DNA of 6,333 nucleotides from an uncultured Oscillospiraceae bacterium. GTDB taxonomy: Bacteria > Bacillota_A > Clostridia > Oscillospirales > Oscillospiraceae. Of this stretch, positions 1 through 5,336 are shown piece by piece (the first letter of the stretch is position 1; each line of letters starts with the position of its first letter). A program made the position numbers and the translations under genes. Below the pieces are notes generated by a model. It saw only the letters and a list, made by a program, of their open reading frames with translations, was not told where the DNA came from and made no database searches. Location: contig CAJTTS010000150.1 of the NCBI GenBank assembly GCA_910579155.1, forward strand, positions 1-6,333, given 5' to 3'.

Positions 1-36
1 ATCCTGCCGCATGATGGTCTTGATACTCTTAATCAT
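1..36 (-). CDS. VirB4-like conjugation ATPase, N-terminal fragment (runs off window)
   Basis: Only the first 12 codons are present, reading MIKSIKTIMRQD, and the frame stays open to the window edge. The ATG lies 8 nt inside the end of prgI (shared bases 29-36, reading ATGATTAA), and an AGGAGG about 12 nt upstream lies within the prgI coding sequence. In Tn1549/CTn-type elements prgI is normally followed directly by the VirB4/TraE-type ATPase that energises the type IV secretion channel, and these proteins often begin with a short basic stretch like this one. The call rests on position and this short N-terminus; no ATPase motif is visible. Translational coupling to prgI is likely from the overlap. 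Confidence 0.6.
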   Translation of the reverse strand, partial: MIKSIKTIMRQD

Positions 37-394
37 GGCGCTTGTATTCCTCCTTCTCCCGCTTTTCCAGGCTGGACTTCAAAAGGTCGTAGTAGAGCGT
101 GGACGATTCAAAGCGGAGTTCTCTCGGCTCCAGCAGTTCCGAGCGCAGCCATGCCCAAATAAACTGCTCCGCCGTCATGCCGTGGTAAGTGAAAAACCCC
201 AATGCGGCAAAGGGGGCCGCGCCCAGGACGCACATCCAGGACACGGTTTCGGTGCCGACGTAGGGTTTCAGCAGAAAGTACAGTCCCACGGCCACCACCA
301 CGGCCAGCAGGGAACACACACACTGACGCATGGACAGGCCGAAAAACATACTCTCCGTGTAGTTGCGAATTTCGCGGTTGATTTTGACTTCCAA
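29..394 (-). CDS. prgI: PrgI family protein, VirB3-like inner-membrane component of the conjugation channel
   Basis: A 121-residue protein read from a TTG codon at 394-392. This start is chosen because AAAGGAGGT (401-409) stands 6 nt before it and the product then begins MEVKINREIRNY, a usual PrgI N-terminus. The longer frame from an ATG at 466 would run back through the RBS and the end of the upstream gene and is rejected. Two hydrophobic segments are visible, about residues 22-43 and 51-69, followed by a charged cytoplasmic tail (about 85-121, rich in E, K and R). PrgI proteins are small two-helix membrane proteins of Gram-positive conjugation systems, thought to hold the VirB3 place and to work with the VirB4 ATPase. 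That fits the next gene, which overlaps by 8 nt. The upstream neighbour here is unusual: two unknown genes separate prgI from virB6. Confidence 0.88.
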   Translation of the reverse strand: MEVKINREIRNYTESMFFGLSMRQCVCSLLAVVVAVGLYFLLKPYVGTETVSWMCVLGAAPFAALGFFTYHGMTAEQFIWAWLRSELLEPRELRFESSTLYYDLLKSSLEKREKEEYKRHD

Positions 395-400
395 AATTAG

Positions 401-409
401 ACCTCCTTT
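401..409 (-). promoter_or_regulatory. Ribosome binding site fixing the TTG start of prgI
   Basis: The minus strand reads AAAGGAGGT, a near-perfect anti-16S match, 6 nt before the TTG codon at 394-392. It overlaps the TAA stop of the upstream small gene (410-408), so ribosomes ending there can restart on prgI. No ATG lies at a suitable distance, which is why the TTG is taken as the start. Confidence 0.85.
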
Positions 410-617
410 ATCGCTCCATGTCTTGCTTTTTCCGGGGCGCTTTTTGCTTGGTGGGGTAGGGCACAAATTCTTCCTCCCCCTCGATCATGCTGAACTCTGC
501 CCGCAAAAGCGGATGGGTTTCAAGTGCCTGATGCTGGTGGATCATATAGATTGCCTGATCCTTTGTAGCGGTACTGCCCACCTGCGTTCCATCCTTGAAA
601 ACATAAAATCGTTTCAT
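408..617 (-). CDS. Small protein of unknown function (69 aa) between virB6 and prgI
   Basis: I do not recognise this 69-residue protein. It begins MKRFYVFKDGTQVG, which looks like a short beta hairpin. A helix-like stretch (about residues 18-32, KDQAIYMIHQHQ), an acidic patch (EGEEEF, about 46-51) and a basic tail (KQKAPRKK, about 57-64) follow. There is no signal peptide or membrane segment, so it is probably cytoplasmic. The ATG at 617 is preferred because GAGGT lies about 6 nt upstream. An alternative ATG at 632, overlapping the previous stop as TAATG, has no good RBS and would add five residues. It is probably co-transcribed with the 175-residue gene before it and prgI after it. Like its partner it is richer in A+T than the conjugation genes around it. 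Inference only: a cargo pair inserted in the transfer operon. Confidence 0.68.
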   Translation of the reverse strand: MKRFYVFKDGTQVGSTATKDQAIYMIHQHQALETHPLLRAEFSMIEGEEEFVPYPTKQKAPRKKQDMER

Positions 618-631
618 AGTGATACCTCGCA

Positions 632-1159
632 TTACCGCTCTTGACTTTTAGGCGTCTTTTCCCGGATTGCTGATTTATCGTACAACGTCATTACATTCAT
701 GCCGTCGTACTGATACTCCCGCCGCAGAAGTTCCAATGTCACTCCATTTCGCTTGCAGTAGTTCAAATACTGCTGCATACCTTTTGTGTGGTCAATACCG
801 CCTTGGCCGTGAATTTCTGCAATCTCGCTCCAGACAGCGCAATGCGCTTCCAATGACATCCCAGCCAGCTCATAACCCTGTTCCAGATACATGAACAAAT
901 CATCGTCAAGATTGAACGCCCAATCCAAAACATATTTGGGGCTGGCTCCATCTTTGAATGGGTCAAACGCAATAATCTCATCCAGATAATGAGCGTAGGC
1001 AACTGCCATGTCAGGTATGGATTTTGCACCCTTTACCAGCACATAGTCCAACTGGAAGTTATTTTCCGGGTCGCTACTGCCTGCGCACTTTTCACGGTAC
1101 AACTCTGTACGCTTCAAAGTGCGTTCCGCTGTCCGCATAATTCTTGCTTTGTTCCACAT
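632..1159 (-). CDS. Hypothetical protein (175 aa), probable accessory insert in the transfer operon
   Basis: I do not recognise the family. The protein is soluble-looking: no signal peptide, no membrane segment, a basic N-terminus (MWNKARIMRTAERTLKR, 1-17) that could be a helix, then an acidic, aromatic-rich body with clusters such as LDEIIAFDPFKD (59-70) and FNLDDDLFMYLEQGYEL (82-98). Its tail is charged (REKTPKSQER, 166-175). The ATG start is supported by GAGGTG about 10 nt upstream, which overlaps the TGA stop of the VirB6-like gene, so it belongs to the same transcript. GC counted by hand in three 60-base lines is 45-47%, against 58-73% in three lines of the flanking conjugation genes. 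This suggests separate acquisition. Possible roles such as anti-defence, regulation or entry exclusion are guesses; nothing in the sequence selects one. Confidence 0.72.
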   Translation of the reverse strand: MWNKARIMRTAERTLKRTELYREKCAGSSDPENNFQLDYVLVKGAKSIPDMAVAYAHYLDEIIAFDPFKDGASPKYVLDWAFNLDDDLFMYLEQGYELAGMSLEAHCAVWSEIAEIHGQGGIDHTKGMQQYLNYCKRNGVTLELLRREYQYDGMNVMTLYDKSAIREKTPKSQER

Positions 1160-1173
1160 TAGTAAAAATCACC

Positions 1174-2010
1174 TCACAATCCCATCATTTCACGCACAAC
1201 ATGGTCGGACATTTTCACGCTGCCCACCAGGATAAGCATATTGAACACAACTTCCCCGATATAGCTCCACACCATAGACGCTGCCGCAGCGTCCGGGTCA
1301 ACGGTGGGCGGGGCGCTGGCAAAGACAGAAAAGATGATGCAGGCCAGCACAATGACAGCCCCCTCCAGACAGACGGCGGCGTAACTTTTGAGAAAACTTT
1401 TGCCCACGTTCTGGCTGGGTTCCCCGGCAAAGCTGGACAGGGGAATAGGGGCCAGCGCAGCGTACATATACATCTTAAAAAAGCGCCCGTAAACGCTCAA
1501 AATCATCACGAAGGACAGCACCCAAATGAGCAGCCCGCCGATCAGCGTCACCGCCCATAGGGGGATGCTCTCAAAAAAGCCGCAGTCCTCAATGGCGGTC
1601 ACGATCTCCGTGGGCAGGACGGTGGAGTTGGGCGCACCGAAACCCGCCGCGTTCATAATGGAGGACACGATGCCCTGGATGATGTTCAGCAGGGCCAGCA
1701 TCAACTCCATGCCGTAGGTGATAAGCCCCTTTGCCAGCGCAAAGCGCACGAACATTTTAACGGCCACCTCCGGCCTTTTCATTTCCGCATAGCTTGAACA
1801 GGTTTTGACCACGCCCACCACAAAGAACAGCACCAGCAGGGCGTAGCCGATGGCCTGCAACGCGCCGTGGATGTCCGACACCACGTTCCAGATCGCGCCG
1901 CCCTTGAAGTCCTGGGGGGACTGCGTAATGAGCTGCCATATCTCGCTCAACTTGCCGTTCCAGACCTCCAGCGCGTTCTCTAAATTCTGGACTACCCAAT
2001 TATCCGACAC
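1174..2010 (-). CDS. VirB6/TrbL-like polytopic membrane protein of the conjugation channel
   Basis: A 278-residue integral membrane protein. Hydrophobic segments are visible at about residues 49-68, 84-117 (partly amphipathic), 150-176, 180-192, 210-233 and 249-265. A GRFFKMYMYAALAPIPL stretch (175-191) resembles the conserved core of VirB6/TrbL-like proteins of clostridial elements (the CD1112-type family). VirB6-like proteins form the inner-membrane part of the type IV secretion channel along the DNA path. The start is taken at GTG 2010-2008, which has GGAGG 8 nt upstream. An in-frame GTG at 2019 lies inside that RBS and is rejected. The gene follows Maff2 and a strong hairpin. Its TGA stop lies in the RBS region of the next gene. 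In related elements prgI usually comes next; here two unknown genes intervene. Confidence 0.87.
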   Translation of the reverse strand: MSDNWVVQNLENALEVWNGKLSEIWQLITQSPQDFKGGAIWNVVSDIHGALQAIGYALLVLFFVVGVVKTCSSYAEMKRPEVAVKMFVRFALAKGLITYGMELMLALLNIIQGIVSSIMNAAGFGAPNSTVLPTEIVTAIEDCGFFESIPLWAVTLIGGLLIWVLSFVMILSVYGRFFKMYMYAALAPIPLSSFAGEPSQNVGKSFLKSYAAVCLEGAVIVLACIIFSVFASAPPTVDPDAAAASMVWSYIGEVVFNMLILVGSVKMSDHVVREMMGL

Positions 2011-2017
2011 GCAAAGC

Positions 2018-2026
2018 ACCTCCTTT
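2018..2026 (-). promoter_or_regulatory. Ribosome binding site fixing the GTG start of the VirB6-like gene
   Basis: The minus strand reads AAAGGAGGT here, with GGAGG 8 nt before the GTG at 2010-2008. The upstream hairpin (2029-2057) ends about 5 nt before GGAGG, so folding of that hairpin could affect ribosome access. Confidence 0.8.
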
Positions 2027-2028
2027 TA

Positions 2029-2057
2029 GGGGCAGGCCCATCCCGTGGGCCTGCCCC
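2029..2057 (-). promoter_or_regulatory. Intercistronic perfect hairpin between the Maff2 and VirB6-like genes
   Basis: A perfect inverted repeat: a 12-base arm GGGGCAGGCCCA pairs with TGGGCCTGCCCC across a 5-base loop, giving a very GC-rich stem. In the transcript (minus strand) the stem is followed by UAAAAGGAGG, not a U-run, so it is not a canonical Rho-independent terminator. It fills much of the only gap longer than 15 nt in the operon. Likely roles, by inference, are protection of the upstream Maff2 mRNA from 3' exonucleases, partial attenuation, or control of initiation on the VirB6-like gene. Any of these would let the small, possibly pilin-like product be made in excess of the channel protein. 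Confidence 0.8.
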
Positions 2058-2081
2058 GTGTGTTCGGATAGCTCTGCCAGA

Positions 2082-2435
2082 TCAGCCGGTGATAAGGGTC
2101 AAAATCTCCTTGGCAAAAGTGATGATAACGCCGCCCGCCAGGGTGAGAAAGCCGTTGGAACGCTGGGACGGGTCGTGGCTCTGGAGGGACAGGCCCACCT
2201 GGACGATGCCCCAGCCCAGCAGGATCAGGCCCACGGCGCGGATCAGGCCGAAGATGAAGTCGGACAGGTTGTTGATAACGGTGAGGGGGTCGTCGGCGGC
2301 AAAGGCCGTCATGGTGCAGCAGCCCATCAGGGCCACCGCCGCCACCAGGGAGCAGTAGTAGCGGTAGCCCTTTTTCACCTTGTCGGGCATGGGCAGGCGG
2401 TTGGGGTTCTTCTCGTTCTTCTTGAAAATGCTCAT
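2082..2435 (-). CDS. Maff2 family mobile-element protein, VirB2-pilin-like layout
   Basis: A 117-residue protein. It has a basic N-terminus (1-26), a hydrophobic signal segment (about 28-46) ending in a plausible AFA/AD signal peptidase site after residue 46, then two hydrophobic helices (about 58-83 and 95-115) joined by a short polar loop (QSHDPSQRSNG). Proteins of this kind directly after VirD4 in clostridial conjugative elements are annotated as the Maff2 family. A cleaved signal followed by two membrane helices is also the layout of VirB2/TrbC pilins, so a pilin-like or channel role is reasonable but unproven. The ATG overlaps the virD4 stop as ATGA, and its AGGAGG (9 nt upstream) lies in the last codons of virD4, indicating coupled translation. 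The gene is followed by the strong hairpin at 2029-2057. Confidence 0.87.
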   Translation of the reverse strand: MSIFKKNEKNPNRLPMPDKVKKGYRYYCSLVAAVALMGCCTMTAFAADDPLTVINNLSDFIFGLIRAVGLILLGWGIVQVGLSLQSHDPSQRSNGFLTLAGGVIITFAKEILTLITG

Positions 2436-4249
2436 TTTGTTGTTCCTCCTATTGAATTGATAAGTTCTTCTAATTCTTCTTCTGTGAGAAGTAAGAAGTT
2501 GTGTTTCACCGCGTCCTGTTCCTGTTCCGCCGCCTGTTTCAGCAGCTCCTTGTCAAACTGGATGGACGCGATACTGCGGGTGTCCTCGCCGTGCCGGTAC
2601 GGTTCGGCCCCGCCGTCTGTGGTCAGCTTTACGTTGGGGTGTTTGAGGATGTCGTACTTGAAGTCCTGGACGGGCCGTTCCCCGCGAATAAAAAGGAGCG
2701 CATACTGGTTGTCCAGCATACGCACCTCATCCGGCGTCAAAAGTTCACGGCCCGCTAATTGCCAGTTGGTGGAGTAGCTGCCGCTCCGCCCCCTGGACTG
2801 GCCGTAGGTGTTGGTGTCGATGGTTTCCTTGCCCAACAGCTTGGAAACGTACTCATGCGTCGATTGCTCGTTTCCGCCGAGATAGATGAACTCGTCGCAG
2901 TTGCCCACGATGCTCTCCCACTGTTTCTCAAAGAGGGCCTTTAGCTGGGCGAGGTTCTGGATGATGATACTCACGGAGATCTCCCGGCTCCGCATGGTGG
3001 ACAGCAGCTTGTCAAACTCATCGGGCAGGGCGACGTTGGCAAACTCGTCCATGACAAAGTGGACATGGACGGGCAATCTGCCGCCGTGTACCACATCCGC
3101 CTGATAGTAAAGCTGCTGAAATAGCTGGGTGTAGAGCATACCGATGATGAAATTAAAGCTGGCGTCATTATCGGGAATGACGGCAAAAATGGCCGTCTTT
3201 TTCTCGCCCAAACTCCACAACTCCATCTCGTCCGTCTGCGTCATGCTTGCCAGCGATTCCAGGTTGAACTTCTCCAACCGGGACACCAGCGTGATTTGAA
3301 TGGATTTCAGCGTCTTGGCGCTGCCGGAGTGATAGGAGCGGTAGTATTTCAGGGCGATATGCTCCGGGTTCCGCATTTCCAGGCGGTCAAAGAGTTCGTC
3401 CAGCGGGGAGCAGAAGTCCTCATCTTCCTCCCGGACTTCCCCGGCCCGTATCATTTCCATTACCATCGGAAAGTTCTGTTCATCGGGCGGGGCTTCATAG
3501 TGCAGATAGAACACCAGCGCCAGCAGGAGCATTTGCGCTGCCTGATCCCAAAAGGGGTCTTGGGACTGTGAGCCTTTAGGCGTGGTGTTCTTGAACAGGT
3601 TCGTCACCAGCCGTTGGATGTCGTTGTCGTTGCGGAGGTAGACAAAGGGATTATAGCAGTAGCTCTTTTCCATGTTGATAAGGTCGATCACTTTAATGTC
3701 GTACCCCTTGGCTTTCAACAGGTTCCCCGTGTCCCGCAGCAGCTCGCCCTTGGGATCAAGGCAAACAAAGCTGGTGTTGGCGTTCATAATATTGGGTTTT
3801 GCAAAAAACCTCGTCTTGCCCGCGCCGGAGCCGCCGCAGACCAGAATATTGAGATTGCGGCGGTGCTTGCGTCCGTCCAGGCCGATTGCCACATTCTGCG
3901 TCAGTATCTTGTTGGCGGTAGCCTTTTTGTCAGCGTACTTCTTCCTGACACTTTGGGCCGTGCCCCACTTGGCGGAGCCGTGTTCCTCCCGCCTGCGGTA
4001 GTTGCGGTCGGTCGAGAGATATACGCCGATGCCCAGCCCGTAGCACAGAATAAAAATGAGGACAGTTTTCAGGCTGTCCTCGCACAGTACGATGTGGAAT
4101 GGGTTGTTTAGCGCAGCCCCTCCGTAGCGCACCAGCCCCACCAGCCCGCCGCCCATATAGGGGGCCAGCAGCAAGGCCAGCCAGACGGCGGGGATGATAC
4201 CGCAGGCGTAGAGGACAAGCCGGGACGTGGAAAACTTATCTTGTCTCAC
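2432..4249 (-). CDS. virD4: VirD4-type type IV coupling protein (conjugation ATPase)
   Basis: A 605-residue coupling protein that recruits the relaxase-DNA complex and links it to the secretion channel at the inner membrane. Two N-terminal membrane segments are visible (about residues 11-36 and 52-78), then the TraG/VirD4 nucleotide-binding domain. Walker A is GGSGAGKT (139-146), the DPKGEL motif is at 165-170, and Walker B is VHFVMDEFAN (396-405) with catalytic D401/E402. A QNLAQLKALF stretch (431-440) is typical of the family. The all-alpha domain falls between the Walker motifs. The tail is acidic (TEEELEELINSI, 589-600). The start is GTG at 4249-4247, 7 nt after AAGGAGG; the frame stays open upstream to an ATG at 4333, but that reading crosses the RBS and the previous gene. 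It overlaps that gene by 14 nt and the Maff2 gene by 4 nt. Length and motifs look intact. Confidence 0.96.
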   Translation of the reverse strand: MRQDKFSTSRLVLYACGIIPAVWLALLLAPYMGGGLVGLVRYGGAALNNPFHIVLCEDSLKTVLIFILCYGLGIGVYLSTDRNYRRREEHGSAKWGTAQSVRKKYADKKATANKILTQNVAIGLDGRKHRRNLNILVCGGSGAGKTRFFAKPNIMNANTSFVCLDPKGELLRDTGNLLKAKGYDIKVIDLINMEKSYCYNPFVYLRNDNDIQRLVTNLFKNTTPKGSQSQDPFWDQAAQMLLLALVFYLHYEAPPDEQNFPMVMEMIRAGEVREEDEDFCSPLDELFDRLEMRNPEHIALKYYRSYHSGSAKTLKSIQITLVSRLEKFNLESLASMTQTDEMELWSLGEKKTAIFAVIPDNDASFNFIIGMLYTQLFQQLYYQADVVHGGRLPVHVHFVMDEFANVALPDEFDKLLSTMRSREISVSIIIQNLAQLKALFEKQWESIVGNCDEFIYLGGNEQSTHEYVSKLLGKETIDTNTYGQSRGRSGSYSTNWQLAGRELLTPDEVRMLDNQYALLFIRGERPVQDFKYDILKHPNVKLTTDGGAEPYRHGEDTRSIASIQFDKELLKQAAEQEQDAVKHNFLLLTEEELEELINSIGGTTK

Positions 4250-4427
4250 GGTCAGCCCTCCTTTTTGCCCGCTTGGTGGGCGCGTCAATGACTTTGAGAA
4301 TGAGGTCGTCCACATCCTGGGTGGGCTTGCCATCCCGGAGAGTGTCGTTGCGGAAGTCGGTCAGGCCCCGCACCATGAGCCGCTGTTCAAAGTCATTCAG
4401 CGTGACCACTCGCTTTTCATCACGCAT
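4236..4427 (-). CDS. Small basic protein of unknown function (63 aa) upstream of virD4
   Basis: A 63-residue soluble protein that I cannot place in a named family. It begins MRDEKRVVTLNDFEQRL and ends in a strongly basic tail (TKRAKRRADRETR, 51-63). The middle (LRDGKPTQDVDDLILKVID) looks helical and acidic. A real gene is supported by a strong AGGAGG 7 nt before the ATG at 4427 and by tight packing: the stop of the ArdC-like gene lies just before this RBS, and the gene overlaps virD4 by 14 nt. Its place between the DNA-processing genes and the coupling protein suggests an accessory factor, perhaps a nucleic-acid or VirD4 partner given the basic tail. That is inference. Non-coding status is unlikely but cannot be excluded without homologues. 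Confidence 0.75.
   Translation of the reverse strand: MRDEKRVVTLNDFEQRLMVRGLTDFRNDTLRDGKPTQDVDDLILKVIDAPTKRAKRRADRETR
4257..4263 (-). promoter_or_regulatory. Ribosome binding site fixing the GTG start of virD4
   Basis: AAGGAGG on the minus strand stands 7 nt before GTG 4249-4247 and lies inside the coding sequence of the preceding 63-residue gene. It rules out the longer reading that starts at ATG 4333. Confidence 0.82.
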
Positions 4428-4439
4428 AGAGCGCCCTCC

Positions 4440-5333
4440 TTACCTCGCGCCGCCGTCCCGGTTTTTCTGCGCTTTCTCCTGGGCGGCAAAGAGCCGGTTC
4501 ATATCGGCGGAGATGGTTCCGGCGATCTCCCGGATGGTGCCCACTTCTCCCCGGATAGCCTGTGCGTCCATCTGGCTGTATTCCTCCGGCATACGGTCAA
4601 AGGAAAAGCCCTCCACCGACACGCCGCTGCGCTGGCACAGCATATAAGACACGCTGTACGCCACAAAATCCGGGTTCTGGCATTGGAAACTGCCCTTATC
4701 CATGTGGGCGCGGGCCAGCTCCTGGGCCAGCCCCCGGAAGATGGCGGGGGCGTCCAGCCCTTGCCGCACCCGGATTGTGTTCTCCTTGCCGGAATAGGCC
4801 ACGTTCGCGCCCTTCGGCAGTTCATTGGAGATGGCGAAACGACAGGGGGCGTTGTTCATCAGGGCTTTCAGCAGCAGACGCCCGTCACGGGCCACCGGGG
4901 GCGCGGCCCGCTGGGTGGAGTTGGTCTGGGAAATGTCGAACATCTTCTTGGGGTTGTAGAACACGCCGGTGGAGCCGTCCTCTTGACGGGTGTACTCCTT
5001 GCCGGGTTCCAGGATGGTGATGGCACCCGCGCCCCGCTTGACGTACACGCCGCTGGCCTTCCATGTGTCAAAGTCGGCCAGCTTGGTGGCGTCCGGCTTT
5101 TGGGCGGCAACCAGGATGGCGTTGCTCACGGAGTAGCGGTCAAAGCGGGCCTGCACATCCAGGTAATCGCAGAACAGGCCCCCGTCCATGCTCATCTCAT
5201 GGGCAAAGGTGTCGATCATCAGGTAGACGCCCTCGCGCTCCTGCTGCTTTCTCGCCGCCCATGCGTCTTTATCAAAGGATGTGTCCCCGCGCTGGTCGGG
5301 CTGGGGGGCAAACAGATCGTCAAAGTTTTCCAT
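4440..5333 (-). CDS. ArdC-like ssDNA-binding protein with degenerate zincin-like domain
   Basis: A 297-residue protein. The N-terminal half carries the ArdC/DUF1738-type ssDNA-binding signature: YSVSNAILVAAQKP (67-80), then a DTWKASGVYVKRGAGAITILEP stretch (89-110), with the usual Q, W, G and K positions. The C-terminal half corresponds to the zincin-like metallopeptidase domain, but where a HExxH site is expected (HELAH in relatives) the sequence reads QELAR (204-208), and the later ligand region reads NPDFVAY (220-226). The zinc site therefore looks lost. ArdC proteins bind single-stranded DNA and can protect incoming plasmid DNA from restriction; here a DNA-protection or relaxosome role without peptidase activity is inferred. 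The RBS GAGAGG overlaps the end of the PcfB gene (3 nt between stop and ATG), and the stop touches the RBS of the 63-residue gene. The first 14 residues echo a motif in PcfB. Confidence 0.85.
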   Translation of the reverse strand: MENFDDLFAPQPDQRGDTSFDKDAWAARKQQEREGVYLMIDTFAHEMSMDGGLFCDYLDVQARFDRYSVSNAILVAAQKPDATKLADFDTWKASGVYVKRGAGAITILEPGKEYTRQEDGSTGVFYNPKKMFDISQTNSTQRAAPPVARDGRLLLKALMNNAPCRFAISNELPKGANVAYSGKENTIRVRQGLDAPAIFRGLAQELARAHMDKGSFQCQNPDFVAYSVSYMLCQRSGVSVEGFSFDRMPEEYSQMDAQAIRGEVGTIREIAGTISADMNRLFAAQEKAQKNRDGGAR

Positions 5334-5336
5334 GCC

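Noticed and set aside
395..466. Upstream extension of prgI to an ATG at 466
   Set aside because: The extension is read out of frame through the end of the 69-residue gene and across a strong RBS. The TTG at 394 gives the typical PrgI N-terminus.
1160..1173. Promoter or attachment site at the left junction of the low-GC insert
   Set aside because: The 14-nt gap is mainly the RBS of the 175-residue gene. I see no repeat at the two ends of the insert and no -35/-10 pair.
2029..2057. Rho-independent terminator after the Maff2 gene
   Set aside because: The stem is strong, but the transcript strand continues UAAAAGGAGG with no U-run, and the downstream VirB6-like gene belongs to the same transfer module.
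2058..2777. Plus-strand open frame of 239 codons antisense to the Maff2 gene and the end of virD4
   Set aside because: It is antisense to two supported genes and its composition (rich in A, G, Q, H and S) looks like a shadow; no domain is visible.
3614..4111. Plus-strand open frame of 165 codons antisense to virD4
   Set aside because: It lies wholly opposite the VirD4 nucleotide-binding region and is explained by that gene's codon bias.
4250..4333. Upstream extension of virD4 to an ATG at 4333
   Set aside because: It would run through the 63-residue gene and the AAGGAGG site, while GTG 4249 is correctly spaced from that site.
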